From Prorocentrum cordatum (taxonomy: Eukaryota > Sar > Dinophyceae > Prorocentrales > Prorocentraceae), in contig CAUYUJ010017995.1 of the NCBI GenBank assembly GCA_963575745.1, positions 22,501-86,500 of the forward strand: DNA of 64,000 bases, in the 5' to 3' direction. Of this stretch, positions 40,919 through 52,831 are shown in pieces. The notes under the pieces were generated by a model that saw only the letters and a program-made list of their open reading frames with translations, had not been told where the DNA came from and searched no databases. The translations under genes and the position numbers were made by a program. Position 1 is the first letter of the stretch; each line of letters starts with the position of its first letter.

Positions 40919-41305
40919 ATGGGCGGCCGTCTGCTCGCCATCGCCTGCGTCGCGGCGCTCCTGTGCGCGGCGTGCCCGGCCTTCCTGGCGCCGTCCGCGC
41001 GCGTGGTGCCCCAGCCGCCCCAGCCGGGCGCCCTCCGAGGGGCGGCCGAGGGGGCCGCGCCGGACGCGCCCGAGGCCACGGCGCGCGCTGGTCGCCTCGC
41101 GCTGGGGGCGGCGGCCCTGGGCCTCCTCGTCGGCCTGTCGGGCGTCGCGCGCGCGGAGGAGGGCAAGCAGCAGTGGACAAAGGGGGGAGTGAAGAAGATC
41201 CCGACGAAGGAGGAGCGGCTCCAGAAGGCGAAGGAGAAGATGCAGGCCGAGGCCGCGAGGAAGAGCATGCTGAAGAAGGACGGCACGTTCAAGAACGGCG
41301 CCTGA
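40919..41305 (+). CDS. Plastid-targeted small basic protein, array copy 2
   Basis: Encodes the same 128-residue protein as copy 1 (LLAIACV version). Preceded by a variable GGC repeat at 40781-40823 and a type X spacer that contains CTTAGCAGTCTCCTCCCTGG. The stop is followed after 35 bases by a GC hairpin (41341-41356) and six T. Short spacer to copy 3. Confidence 0.85.
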   Translation: MGGRLLAIACVAALLCAACPAFLAPSARVVPQPPQPGALRGAAEGAAPDAPEATARAGRLALGAAALGLLVGLSGVARAEEGKQQWTKGGVKKIPTKEERLQKAKEKMQAEAARKSMLKKDGTFKNGA

Positions 41306-42757
41306 GCCGGGCCACGGGGCTGCCTGCTCTTTCCCGATGTGCGCGGCGTGCCGCGCGATTTTTTCTCTGCCGGGGCCGTTGGACTCTGGCATCCTGCGCT
41401 CTCGCCTGGCCACTTTGGAGCCACGCGGACGCGTGGAGCCCTCGGACATTGCGGTACGCCCCGCGCTCTTTTGCCTGCGTAGAGGGCCGCGGAGCTGCCG
41501 AGAAGCAATGGTTTTAGTGCCGAAATGGCGGTGCCGATTAGCGTCCGTTGTTGTATGTTCCATGTCAGGCCGGGAGTTCTCTTGTTGAGCCCTCTAGCTC
41601 ATCTTTCCCGTTTGTCCTGTGGGGCTTGCCTTCACCCCTCACCATTCGAGACTTGCGCTGGCCATGCATTGACCGACGGGTGCCGATCTTGGCTGTCTTC
41701 GGTCTTCGCCTCGACCAGACTGCGATACGACTTCATCGGAGTGAAGGGGTGGCGCTCGCGCGAATCCACCTGGAGTCGCACGCGTTTCGGCTGGTCTGGG
41801 GCGAACGAGGCCCGTCGCTGCGTTTCTCTTCTGCCTCTTCTCCTTCCGGCCTGAGGCCCGCTGCCGTCGTGAGGGCTCCTGAAGCAGGTTGGCGGGCGTT
41901 TCTTTCCCCATTTTGTTTATTATTTGCTGATTCGCTTCTCAAGCATAGCGCATACCGTTTGTTGCCGTGAGCCAGCAGTGATTGTGTGGCGTATGTTGTA
42001 GTCGGCCCCTGCGGCAGGCTTGAACATTGCTTTGCGGCTGGTTCTTTCTGAAGGACCAGCGCCTTTGCTGGTCTTCTGTCGTGGCCGTTATTGCTCGAAC
42101 CCAAAGCAGCCCCTCAACCCTGTCCGCGCCTGCAGGGGCTCTGGTAGCTCTCCTCCATGGTTTTGGGCCAGTGGCTTTTGCCATGCTGTTTGGGAGCATG
42201 CATGCGCACATCTAGCCCAGCCCGGCCACAAGAAGTGCTGCCTTTTGTGCCAGGGTCTGGGTCTCTTGTGAATCTTAGCAGTCTCCTCCCTGGGCAAGGA
42301 GGAGGAATGGACCTGCCCGCCACACCCGCGAAACTCGCCAGCCGAGAGCATAGCTTCTTATAGCCCATGTGCAGCCGTGCTGCGCAGCATACATCCGCCC
42401 ATCAGTCCATGCATGGCCGTGTGTACGCACGCACGCAGTCAGATATGCACGCGCGTATGTAATATCGGAGCGTCGGAGTCTCCAGGCGCTGTACTGGCCC
42501 ACTTCCCGACCATCTGGCCCCTTCCCTGTTGGTCCTCCCGTCCTTCACCTTCCCCCCTGCCCCTCGGGCTTGCTGCCCCGCACGCTCTCCCAGCGCCTGC
42601 GGGACTGTGGGACCAGCCAGGACGGCGGCGGCGGCGGGGGCGGCGGCGACGGCGGCGGCGGCGCAGGGCGGCGGCCAACCGCAGGCGTCGCTCGGCTCGA
42701 CGTGGTGCGCGTTGCGCCGCACGCCTCTCCTCGGCAGCGTCCTCGGGCTCCTCCGCG

Positions 42758-43144
42758 ATGGGCGGCCGTCTGCTCGCCGTCGCCTGCGTCGCGGCGCTCC
42801 TGTGCGCGGCGTGCCCGGCCTTCCTGGCGCCGTCCGCGCGCGTGGTGCCCCAGCCGCCCCAGCCGGGCGCTCTCCGAGGGGCGGCCGAGGGGGCCGCGCC
42901 GGACGCGCCCGAGGCCACGGCGCGCGCTGGTCGCCTCGCGCTGGGGGCGGCGGCCCTGGGCCTCCTCGTCGGCCTGTCGGGCGTCGCGCGCGCGGAGGAG
43001 GGCAAGCAGCAGTGGACAAAGGGGGGAGTGAAGAAGATCCCGACGAAGGAGGAGCGGCTCCAGAAGGCGAAGGAGAAGATGCAGGCCGAGGCCGCGAGGA
43101 AGAGCATGCTGAAGAAGGACGGCACGTTCAAGAACGGCGCCTGA
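42758..43144 (+). CDS. Plastid-targeted small basic protein, array copy 3
   Basis: 128 residues, identical to copy 1 except Val for Ile in the signal peptide (LLAVACV) and silent changes. Upstream spacer is type X. Downstream, the unit runs into the first CCTACCCCTAGGG and 102-bp satellite block. Confidence 0.85.
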   Translation: MGGRLLAVACVAALLCAACPAFLAPSARVVPQPPQPGALRGAAEGAAPDAPEATARAGRLALGAAALGLLVGLSGVARAEEGKQQWTKGGVKKIPTKEERLQKAKEKMQAEAARKSMLKKDGTFKNGA

Positions 43145-43834
43145 GCCGGGCCACGGGGCTGCCTGCTCTTTCCCGATGTGCGCGGCGTGCCGCGCGATTT
43201 TTTCTCTGCCGGGGCCGTTGGACTCTGGCATCCTGCGCTCTCACCTGGCCACTTTGGAGCCACGCGGACGCGTGGAGCCCTCGGACATTGCGGCACGCCA
43301 TGCGCTCTTTTGCCTGCGTAGAGGGCCGCGGAGCTGCCGAGAAGCAATGGTTTTAGTGCCGAAATGGCGGTGCCGATTAGCGTCCGTTGTTGTATGTTCC
43401 ATGTCAGGCCGGGAGTTCTCTTGTTGAGCCCTCTAGCTCATCTTTCCCGTTTGCCCTGTGGGGCTTGCTTTCACCCCTCACCATTCGAGACTTGCGCTGG
43501 CCATGCATGGACCGACGGGTGCCGATCTTGGCTGTCTTCGGTCTTCGCCTCGACCAGACTGCGATACGACTTCATCGGAGTGAAGGGGTGGCGCTCGCGC
43601 GAATCCACCTGGAGTCGCACGCGTTTCGGCTGGGCTGGGGCGAACGAGGCCCGTCGCTGCGTTTCTCTTCTGCCTCTTCTCCTTCCGGCCTGAGGCCCGC
43701 TGCCGTCGTGAGGGCTCCTGAAGCAGGTTGGCGGGCGTTTTTTTCCCCATTTTGTTTATGGTTCGCTTCTCAAGCACAGCGCATACCGTTTGTTGCCGTG
43801 AGCCAGCAGTCATATTCTTATAGACCCCAGAAGG

Positions 43835-44312
43835 AAGGTCTACTCCATGCCTACCCCTACGGCCTACCCCTAGGGCTACCCTAGGCCTACCCTTAGGGCC
43901 TACCCCTAGGACTACCCTATGCCTACCCCTAGGGCCTACTCCTAGGGCCTACCCCTAGGACCAGCCCCTAGGGCTACCCTAGGCCTACCCCTACGGCCTA
44001 ACCCTGGGGCTACCCTAGGCCTACCCTCAGGGCCTACCTCTAGGGCTACCCTCTGCCTGCCCCTAGGGCCTACTCCTAGGGCCTACCCCTAGGACCAGCC
44101 CCTAGGGCTACCCTAGGCCTACCCCTAGGGCCTACCCCTAGTGCTACCACTAGGCCGACCCCAACGGCTTATTTCTAGGGCTACCCTAGGCCTCCCCCTA
44201 GGGCCTACCCCTAGGGCTACCAGAGCCCTGCCCCAGGGCCTATCACTAGGGCTACTCTAGGCCCACCCCTAGGGCCTCCCCCTAGGGCCTACCCCTGCGG
44301 CCTACCCCAGGG
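43835..44312. repeat. CCTACCCCTAGGG-type repeat, first block
   Basis: About 480 bases of short degenerate units alternating GGCCTACCCCTAGGG and GGCTACCCTAGG. A shorter relative lies at 49858-50205, again immediately before the 102-bp satellite. Confidence 0.95.
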
Positions 44313-44319
44313 TGAGGGG

Positions 44320-46010
44320 TGCCTGAGACAGCACACGAAGGAGGTCCAGGAGGATGGGGGTGTCAGACGTGGTGGGTGGCGCGGTGGGGGTCCCGGCGCG
44401 TGTTTTCGTAGGGTGGGGGTCCCTCAAACAGCACACAAAGAAGGTCCAGAGGGTTGGGGTGTCAGACGTGGTGGGTGGCGCGCGGTGGGGGTCCCGGCGC
44501 GTGTTTTCGTAGGGTGGGGGGTCCCTGAAACAGCACACAAAGAAGGTCCAGAAGAGTGGGGGTGTCAGACGTGGTGGGTGGCGCGGTAGGGTCCCGGCGC
44601 GTGTTTTCGTAGGGTGGTGGGGTCCCTCAAACAGCGCAGAAAAAAGGTTCAGGAGGATGGGGGTGTCAGACGTGGTGGGTGGCGCGCGGTGGGGGTCCCG
44701 GCGCGTGTTTTCGTAGGGTGGGGGGTCCCTCAAACAGCACACAAAGAAGGTCCAGAGGGTTGGGGTGTCAGACGTGGTGGGTGGCGCGGTGGGGGTCCCG
44801 GCGCGTGTTTTCGTAGGGTGGGGGGTCTCTGAAACAGCACACAAAGAAGGTCCAGGAAGGGGGGGTTCACACGTTGTGGGTGGCGCGGTGGGAGTCCCGG
44901 CGCGTCTTTTCGTAGGGTGGGGGGTCCTTAAAACAGGACAGAAAGAAGGGCCAGGAGGGTGGGGGTGTCAGACGTGGTGGGTGGCGCGGTGGGGGTCCCG
45001 GCGCGTGTTTTTGTAGAGGTGGGGGGTCCCTCAAACAGCACGCAAAGAAGGTCCAGGAGGGTGGGGGTGGCAGACGTGGTGGGGGTCCCAGCGCGTGTTT
45101 TCGTAGTGTGGGGGGTCCCTCAAACAGCACACAAAGAAGGTTCAGGAGGGTTGGGGTGTCAGACGTTGTGGGTGGCGCGGTTGGGGTCCCAGCGCATGTT
45201 TTCGTAGGGTGGGGGGTCCCTCAAACAGCACACAAAGTAGGTCCAGGAGGGTGGGCGTGTCAGACGTGGTGGGTGGCGCAGTGGGGGTCCCGGCGCGTGC
45301 TTTCGTAGGGTGGGAGGCCCTTCAAACAGCACACAAAGAAGGTCCAGGAGGGTGGGGGTGTCAGACGTGGTGGGTGGCGCGGTGGAGGTCCGGGCTCGTG
45401 TTTTCCTAGGGTGGGGGGGTGCCTCAAACAGCACGCAAAGAAGGTCCAGGAGGGTGGGGGTGTGAGAAGGTCCAAGAGGGTGGGGGTGTCAGACGTGGTG
45501 GGTGGCGCGGTGGGGGTCCCGGCGCGTGTTTTCGTGGGGTGTCCTTCAAACACGACAGAAAGAAGGTCCAGGTGGGTGGGGGTGTCAGACGTGGTGGGTG
45601 GCGCGGTGGGGGTCCCAGCGCGTGTTTTCGTAGGGTGGGGGGTCCCTCAAACAGCATACAAAGAAGGTCCAGGAGGATGGGGGTGTCAGGGTCGGTGGGT
45701 GGCGCGGTGGGGGTCCCAGCGCGTGTTTTCGTAGTGTGGGGGGTCCCTCAAACAGCACGCAAAGAAGGTCCAGGAGGGTGGGGGTGGCAGACGTGGTGGG
45801 TGGCGCGGGGGGGGGTCGGGCGCGTGTTTTCGAAGGGTGGCGGGTCCCCAAAACAGCAGACAAAGAAGGTCCAGGAGGATGGGGGTGTAAGAAGGTCCAG
45901 GAGGGTGGGGGTGTCAGACGTGGTGGGTGGCGCGGTGGAGGTCCTCGCGTGTGTTTTCGCAGGGTGGAGGGTCCCGCAAACAGCACACAAAGAAGGTCCA
46001 GGATCGGGTG
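44320..46010. repeat. 102-bp G-rich satellite, first block, about 16 copies
   Basis: The phrase GTCAGACGTGGTGGGTGGCG recurs about every 99-105 bases (44363, 44461, 44563, 44665, 44767 and on). Each unit also has AGGTCCAG(G/A)AGGGTGGGGG and GTTTTCGTAGGGTGGGGGGT. A few units are shortened (for example near 45465 and 45895). The plus strand is extremely G-rich. Because 102 is divisible by three, open frames run through on both strands; none is a gene. The block ends near 46010 and is followed by a 150-base transition into the shared spacer. Confidence 0.95.
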
Positions 46011-46976
46011 AAGGGGTGCGCTGGTGGAGGGGTGCAGAGGTCAGACGCGGTGCGGGTCGGGGCGGGGTCCAGGCAGTGATGGGGAAATCGTCGGGAGGGC
46101 TGCCTGGCAAGGGGTCATAAGGGCAGAGGTGGAAGAACGAAAAGTTGATCCCGCACGCCTCTGGGGTCGGCGGATTGTGTGGCGTATGTTGTAGTCGGCG
46201 CCTGCGGCAGGCTTGAACATTGCTTTGCGAATGGTTCTTTCTGAAAGGCCAGTGCCTTCGCTGGTCTTCTTTCTTGGCCGTTATTGCTCGATCCCAATGC
46301 AGCCCCTCATTCCTGTCCGCGCCCGCCTGCAGGGGCTCTGGTAGCTCTCCTCCATGTTTTTGGGCCAGTGGCTTTTGCCATGCTGTTTGGGAGCATGCAT
46401 GCGCACATCTAGCCCAGCCCGGCCACAAGAAGTGCTGCCTTTTGTGCCAGGGTCTGGGTCTCGTGTAAAAACTTAGCGGGCGGTCTCCCAGGGCAAGGGG
46501 GAGGAAGGGACCTGCCCGCCACATCCGCGGAACTCGCCAGCCGAGAGCATAGCTTCTTGTAGCCCATGTGCAACCGTGCTGCGCCGCACACATCCGCCCA
46601 CCAGTCCATGTATTGCCTTGTGTGCGCACGCACGCAGTCAGATATGCACGCGCGTATGTAATATCGGAGCGTCGGAGTCTCCAGGCGCTGTACTGGCCCA
46701 CCTCCCGACCATCTGGCCCCTTCCCTGTTGGTCCTCCCGTCCTTCACCTTCCCCCCTGCCCCTGCCCCTCCTCTCGGGCTTGCTGCCCCGCACGCTCTCC
46801 CAGCGCCTGCGGGACTGTGGGACCAGCCAGGACGGCGGCGGCGGCGGCGGCGGGGGCGGCGGCGGCGGCGGCGGCGGCGGCGCAGGGCGGCGGCCAACCG
46901 CAGGCGTCGCTCGGCTCGACGTGGTGCGCGTTGCGCCGCACGCCTCTCCTCGGCAGCGTCCTCGGGCTCCTCCGCG

Positions 46977-47363
46977 ATGGGCGGCCGTCTGCTCGCCGTC
47001 GCCTGCGTCGCGGCGCTCCTGTGCGCGGCGTGCCCGGCCTTCCTGGCGCCGTCCGCGCGCGTGGTGCCCCAGCCGCCCCAGCCGGGCGCCCTCCGAGGGG
47101 CGGCCGAGGGGGCCGCGCCGGACGCGCCCGAGGCCACGGCGCGCGCTGGTCGCCTCGCGCTGGGGGCGGCGGCCCTGGGCCTCCTCGTCGGCCTGTCGGG
47201 CGTCGCGCGCGCGGAGGAGGGCAAGCAGCAGTGGACAAAGGGGGGAGTGAAGAAGATCCCGACGAAGGAGGAGCGGCTCCAGAAGGCGAAGGAGAAGATG
47301 CAGGCCGAGGCCGCGAGGAAGAGCATGCTGAAGAAGGACGGCACGTTCAAGAACGGCGCCTGA
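46977..47363 (+). CDS. Plastid-targeted small basic protein, array copy 4
   Basis: 128 residues, LLAVACV version. Upstream spacer is type Y (CTTAGCGGGCGGTCTCCCAG), following the first satellite block. The GGC repeat before the ATG is the longest of the array (about 46830-46880). The 3' hairpin is fully palindromic here (GCGCGGCGCGCCGCGC). Confidence 0.85.
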   Translation: MGGRLLAVACVAALLCAACPAFLAPSARVVPQPPQPGALRGAAEGAAPDAPEATARAGRLALGAAALGLLVGLSGVARAEEGKQQWTKGGVKKIPTKEERLQKAKEKMQAEAARKSMLKKDGTFKNGA

Positions 47364-48825
47364 GCCGGGCCACGGGGCTGCCTGCTCTTTCCCGATGTGC
47401 GCGGCGCGCCGCGCGATTTTTTCTCTGCCGGGGCCGTTGGACTCTGGCATCCTGCGCTCTCGCCTGGCCACTTTGGAGCCACGCGGACGCGTGGAGCCCT
47501 CGGACATTGCGGCACGCCCCGCGCTCTTTTGCCTGCGTAGAGGGCCGCGGAGCTGCCGAGAAGCAATGGATTTAGTGCCGAAATGGCGGTGCCGATTAGC
47601 GTCCGTTGTTGTATGTTCCATGCAGGCCGGGAGTTCTCTTGTTGAGCCCTCTAGCTCATCTTTCCCGTTTGTCCTGTGGGGCTTGCCTTCACCCCTCACC
47701 ATTCGAGACTTGCGCTGGCCATGCATTGACCGACGGGTGCCGATCTTGCCTTTTTCGGTCTTCGCCTCGACCAGACTGCGATACGACTTCATCGGAGTGA
47801 AGGGGTGGCGCTCGCGCGAATCCACCTGGAGTCGCACGCGTTTCGGCTGGTCTGGGGCGAACGAGGCCCGTCGCTGCGTTTCTCTTCTGCCTCTTCTCCT
47901 TCCGGCCTGAGGCCCGCTGCCGTCGTGAGGGCTCCTGAAGCAGGTTGGCGGGCGTTTCTTTCCCCATTTTGTTTATTATTTGCTGATTCGCTTCTCAAGC
48001 ATAGCGCATACCGTTCGTTGCCGTGAGCCGGCAGTGATTGTGTGGCGTATGTTGTAGTCGGCGCCTGCGGCAGGCTTGAACATTGCTTTGCGGCTGGTTC
48101 TTTCTGAAGGACCAGCGCCTTTGCTGGTCTTCTGTCGTGGCCGTTATTGCTCGTACCCGATGCAGCCCCTCAACCCTGTCCGCGCCTGCAGGGGCTCTGG
48201 TAGCTCTCCTCCATGGTTTTGGGCCAGTGGCTTTTGCCATGCTGTTTGGGAGCATGCATGCGCACATCTAGCCCAGCCCGGCCACAAGAAGTGCTGCCCT
48301 TTGTGCCAGGGTCTGGGTCTCTTGTGAATCTTAGCAGTCTCCTCCCTGGGCAAGGAGGAGGAATGGACCTGCCCGCCACACCCGCGAAACTCGCCAGCCG
48401 AGAGCATAGCTTCTTATAGCCCATGTGCAGCCGTGCTGCGCAGCACACATCCGCCCATCAGTCCATGCATGGCCGTGTGTACGCACGCACGCAGTCAGAT
48501 ATGCACGCGCGTATGTAATATCGGAGCGTCGGGGTCTCCAGGCGCTGTACTGGCCCACTTCCCGACCATCTGGCCCCTTCCCTGTTGGTCCTCCCGTCCT
48601 TCTCCACCTTTCCCCCTGCCCCTGCCCCTCCTCTGGCGCTCCCTGCCCCGCACGCTCTCCCGGCGCCTGCGGGACTGGGATTAGTCAGGACGGCGGCGGC
48701 GAGGGTGGCAGCGGCGGCGGCGGCGGCGGCGCAGGGCGGCGGCCAACCGCAGGCGTCGCTCGGCTCGACGTGGTGCGCGTTGCGCCGCACGCCTCTCCTC
48801 GGCAGCGTCCTCGGGCTCCTCCGCG

Positions 48826-49212
48826 ATGGGCGGCCGTCTGCTCGCCATCGCCTGCGTCGCGGCGCTCCTGTGCGCGGCGTGCCCGGCCTTCCTGGCGCCG
48901 TCCGCGCGCGTGGTGCCCCAGCCGCCCCAGCCGGGCGCCCTCCGAGGGGCGGCCGAGGGGGCCGCGCCGGACGCGCCCGAGGCCACGGCGCGCGCTGGTC
49001 GCCTCGCGCTGGGGGCGGCGGCCCTGGGCCTCCTCGTCGGCCTGTCGGGCGTCGCGCGCGCGGAGGAGGGCAAGCAGCAGTGGACAAAGGGGGGAGTGAA
49101 GAAGATCCCGACGAAGGAGGAGCGGCTCCAGAAGGCGAAGGAGAAGATGCAGGCCGAGGCCGCGAGGAAGAGCATGCTGAAGAAGGACGGCACGTTCAAG
49201 AACGGCGCCTGA
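48826..49212 (+). CDS. Plastid-targeted small basic protein, array copy 5
   Basis: 128 residues, LLAIACV version. A TTAG at about 48680 in the leader breaks the upstream frame that is open in other copies, which supports the ATG at 48826 as the real start. The 3' hairpin is disrupted (GCGCGACGTACCGCGC). A 24-base deletion shared with copy 6 removes the GCCTGCGTAGAGGGCCGC segment downstream. Confidence 0.85.
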   Translation: MGGRLLAIACVAALLCAACPAFLAPSARVVPQPPQPGALRGAAEGAAPDAPEATARAGRLALGAAALGLLVGLSGVARAEEGKQQWTKGGVKKIPTKEERLQKAKEKMQAEAARKSMLKKDGTFKNGA

Positions 49213-49857
49213 GCCGGGCCACGGGGCTGCCTGCTCTTTCCCGATGTGCGCGACGTACCGCGCGATTTTTTCTCTGCCGGGGCCGTTGGACTCTGGCATC
49301 CTGCGCTCTCGCCTGGCCACTTTGGAGCCACGCGGACGCGTGGAGCCCTCGGACATTGCGGCACGCCCCGCGCTCTTTTGCCGAGAAGCAATGGTTTTAG
49401 AGAAGACATGGCGGTGCCGATTAGCGTCCGTTGTTGTATGTTCCATGTCAGGCCGGGAGTTCTCGTGTTGAGCCCTCTAGCTCATCTTTCCCGTTTGTCC
49501 TGTGGGGCTTGCCTTCACCCCTCACCATTCGAGACTTGCGCTGGCCATGCATTGACCGACGGGTGCCGATCTTGGCTGTCTTCGGTCTTCGCCTCGACCA
49601 GACTGCGATACGAGTGCATCGGAGTGAAGGGGTGGCGCTCGTGCGAATCCACCTGGAGTCGCACGCGTTTCGGCTGGTCTGGGGCGAACGAAGCCCATCG
49701 CTGCGTTTCTCTTCTGCCTCTTCGTCGTGGGGGCTCCTGAAGCAGGTTGGCGGGCGTTTCTTTCCCCATTTTGTTTATTGTTCGCTTCTCAAGCATAGCG
49801 CACACCGTTTGTTGGCGTGAGCCGGCAGTCATTGTCTTATAGACCCCGGAAGGAAGG

Positions 49858-50205
49858 TCTACTCCATGCCTACCCCTACGGCCTACCCCTAGGGCTACCC
49901 TAGGCCTACCCTTAGGGCCTACCCCTAGGGCTACCCTAGGCCTACCCCTAGGGCCTACTCCTAGGGCCTACCCCTAGGACCTACCCCTAGGGCTACCCTA
50001 GGCCTACCCCTAGGGCCTACCCCTAGGGCTACCCCTAGGCCGACTCCTAAAGCCTATTTTTAGGGCTACCCTAGGCCCTAGGCCTCCCCCTAGGGCCTAC
50101 CCCTAGGGCTGCCATAGGCATGCCCCTAGGGTCTATCACTAGGGCTACTCTAGGCCTACCCCTAGGGCCTACCTCTAGGGCCTACCCCTAGGGCCTACCC
50201 CAGGG
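49858..50205. repeat. CCTACCCCTAGGG-type repeat, second block
   Basis: Shorter and more regular relative of 43835-44312, in the spacer between copies 5 and 6. Confidence 0.95.
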
Positions 50206-50209
50206 TGGG

Positions 50210-51480
50210 GGGTGCCTAAGACAGCACACAAAAAAGGTCTAGGAGGATGGGGGTGTCAGACGTGGTGGCTGGCGCGGTGGGGGCTCCGGCGCGTGTTTTC
50301 GTGGGGTGGGGGTTCCTAAAACAGCACACAAAGAAGGTCCAGAAGAGTGGGGGAGTCAGACGTGGTGGGTGGCGCGGTGGGGGTCCCGGCGCGTGTTTTC
50401 GTAGGGAAGGGGGTTCCCTCAAACAGCGCAAAAACAAGGTCCAGAAGAGTGGGGGTGTCAGACGTGGTGGGTGGCGCGGTAGGGGTCCGGCGCGTGTTTT
50501 CGTAGGGTGGGGGGTCCCTCAAACAGCACACAAAGAAGGTCCAGGAGGGTGGGGGTGTCAGACGTGGTTGGTGGCGCGGTGGGGGCTCTGGCGCGTGTTT
50601 TCGTAGGGTGGGGGGTCCCTCAAACAGCACACAAAGAAGGTCCAGAAGAGTGGGGGTGTCAGACGTGATGGGTGGCGCGGTAGGGGTCTGGCGTGTGTTT
50701 TCGTAGGCAGGAAGGTTCCTTCAAACAGCGCAGAAAAAAGGTCCAGGAGGATGGGGGTGTCAGACGTGGTGGGTGGCGCGGTGGGGGTCCCGGCGCGTGT
50801 TTTTGTAGAGTGGGGGGTCTCTCAAACAGCACACAAAGAAGGTCCAGGAGGGTGGGGGTGTCAGACGTGGTGGGTGGCGCGGTGGGGGTCCCAGCGTGTG
50901 TTTTCGTAGTGTGGGAGCCCCTAAAACAGCACGCAAACAAGGTCCCAGAGGGTGGGGGTGTCAGACGTGGTGGGTGGCGCGGTGGGGGTCCCGGCGCGAG
51001 TTTTCGTAGGGTGTCCCGAAAACAAGACAGAAAGAAGGGCCAGGAGGGTGGGGGTGTCAGACGTGGTGGGTGGCGCGGTGGGGGTCCCGGCGCGTGGTTT
51101 CGTAGGGTGGGGGGTCCCTCAAACAGCACACAAAGAAGGTCCAGGAGGGTGGGGTGTCAGGGGTGGTGGTTGGCGCGGTGGGGGTCCCAGCGCGTGTTTT
51201 CGTAGTGAGGGGGGTCCCTCAACAGGACACAAAGAAGGTCCAGGAGGGTGGCGGTGTCAGACGTGGTGGGTGGCGCGGGGGGAGGATCGGGCGCGTGTTT
51301 TCGTAGGGTGGGGGGTCCCCAAAACAGCACACAAAGAAGGTCCAGGAGGATGGGGGTGTAAGAAGGTCCAGGAGGGTGCGGGTGTCAGACGTGGTGGGTG
51401 GCGCGGTGGAGGTCCTTGCGTGTGTTTTCGTAGGGTGGAGGGTCCCTCAAACAGCACACAAAGAAGGTCCAGGAGGGGGT
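50210..51480. repeat. 102-bp G-rich satellite, second block, about 12 copies
   Basis: Same satellite as 44320-46010 with matching end structure (a GTGTAAGAAGGTCCAGG junction near 51356, then the transition GGGGTGCAGAGGTCAGACGC). This suggests the whole spacer was duplicated together with a gene unit. Confidence 0.95.
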
Positions 51481-52444
51481 GAAGGTGTGCGCTGGTGGAG
51501 GGGTGCAGAGGTCAGACGCGGTGCGTGTCGGGGCGGGGTCCAGGCAGTGATGGGGAAATCGTCGGGAGGGCTGCCTGGTAAGGGGTCGTAAGGGCAGAGG
51601 TGGACGAACGAAAAGTTGATCCCACACGCCTCTGGGGTCGGCGGATTGTGTGGCCTATGTTGTAGTCGGCGCCTGCGGCAGGCTTGAACATTGCTTTGCG
51701 AATGGTTCTTTCTGAAAGGCCAGTGCCTTCGCTGGTCTTCTTTCTTGGCCGTTATTGCTCGATCCCAATGCAGCCCCTCATTCCTGTCCGCGCCCGCCTG
51801 CAGGGGCTCTGGTAGCTCTCCTCCATGGTTTTGGGCCAGTGGCTTTTGCCATGCTGTTTGGGAGCATGCATGCGCACATCTAGCCCAGCCCGGCCACAAG
51901 AAGTGCTGCCTTTTGTGCCAGGGTCTGGGTCTCGTGTAAAAACTTAGCGGGCGGTCTCCCAGGGCAAGGGGGAGGAAGGGACCTGCCCGCCACATCCGCG
52001 GAACTCGCCAGCCGAGAGCATAGCTTCTTGTAGCCCATGTGCAGCCGTGCTGGGCCGCACACATCCGCCCACCAGTGCATATATTGCCTTGTGTGCGCAC
52101 GCACGCAGTCAGATATGCACGCGCGTATGTAATATCGGAGCGTCGGAGTCTCCAGGCGCTGTACTGGCCCACCTCCCGACCATCTGGCCCCTTCCCTGTT
52201 GGTCCTCCCGTCCTTCTCCACCTTTCCCCCTGCCCCTGCCCCTCCTCTCGGGCTTGCTGCCCCGCACGCTCTCCCAGCGCCTGCGGGACTGTGGGACCAG
52301 CCAGGACGGCGGCGGCGGCGGGGGCGGCGGCGGCGGCGGCGGCGGCGGCGCAGGGCGGCGGCCAACCGCAGGCGTCGCTCGGCTCGACGTGGTGCGCGTT
52401 GCGCCGCACGCCTCTCCTCGGCAGCGTCCTCGGGCTCCTCCGCG

Positions 52445-52831
52445 ATGGGCGGCCGTCTGCTCGCCATCGCCTGCGTCGCGGCGCTCCTGTGCGCGGCGTG
52501 CCCGGCCTTCCTGGCGCCGTCCGCGCGCGTGGTGCCCCAGCCGCCCCAGCCGGGCGCCCTCCGAGGGGCGGCCGAGGGGGCCGCGCCGGACGCGCCCGAG
52601 GCCACGGCGCGCGCTGGTCGCCTCGCGCTGGGGGCGGCGGCCCTGGGCCTCCTCGTCGGCCTGTCGGGCGTCGCGCGCGCGGAGGAGGGCAAGCAGCAGT
52701 GGACAAAGGGGGGAGTGAAGAAGATCCCGACGAAGGAGGAGCGGCTCCAGAAGGCGAAGGAGAAGATGCAGGCCGAGGCTGCGAGGAAGAGCATGCTGAA
52801 GAAGGACGGCACGTTCAAGAACGGCGCCTGA
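52445..52831 (+). CDS. Plastid-targeted small basic protein, array copy 6
   Basis: 128 residues, LLAIACV version, upstream spacer type Y. Shares the 24-base downstream deletion with copy 5. Its 3' spacer diverges after about 53080 and is replaced from about 53240 by unrelated repeats. Confidence 0.85.
   Translation: MGGRLLAIACVAALLCAACPAFLAPSARVVPQPPQPGALRGAAEGAAPDAPEATARAGRLALGAAALGLLVGLSGVARAEEGKQQWTKGGVKKIPTKEERLQKAKEKMQAEAARKSMLKKDGTFKNGA

Noticed and set aside
43835-46010. Rho-independent terminators or rRNA spacer repeats
   Set aside because: Satellite structure only. No rRNA or tRNA sequence was recognised anywhere in the window.
39485-49820. Repeated 83-171 codon plus-strand frames and 200-420 codon minus-strand frames within the gene array spacers and opposite the genes
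   Set aside because: They recur only because the units are duplicated, shift with small indels (for example copies 4-6), and have shadow-like Arg/Pro/Ser/Ala compositions.
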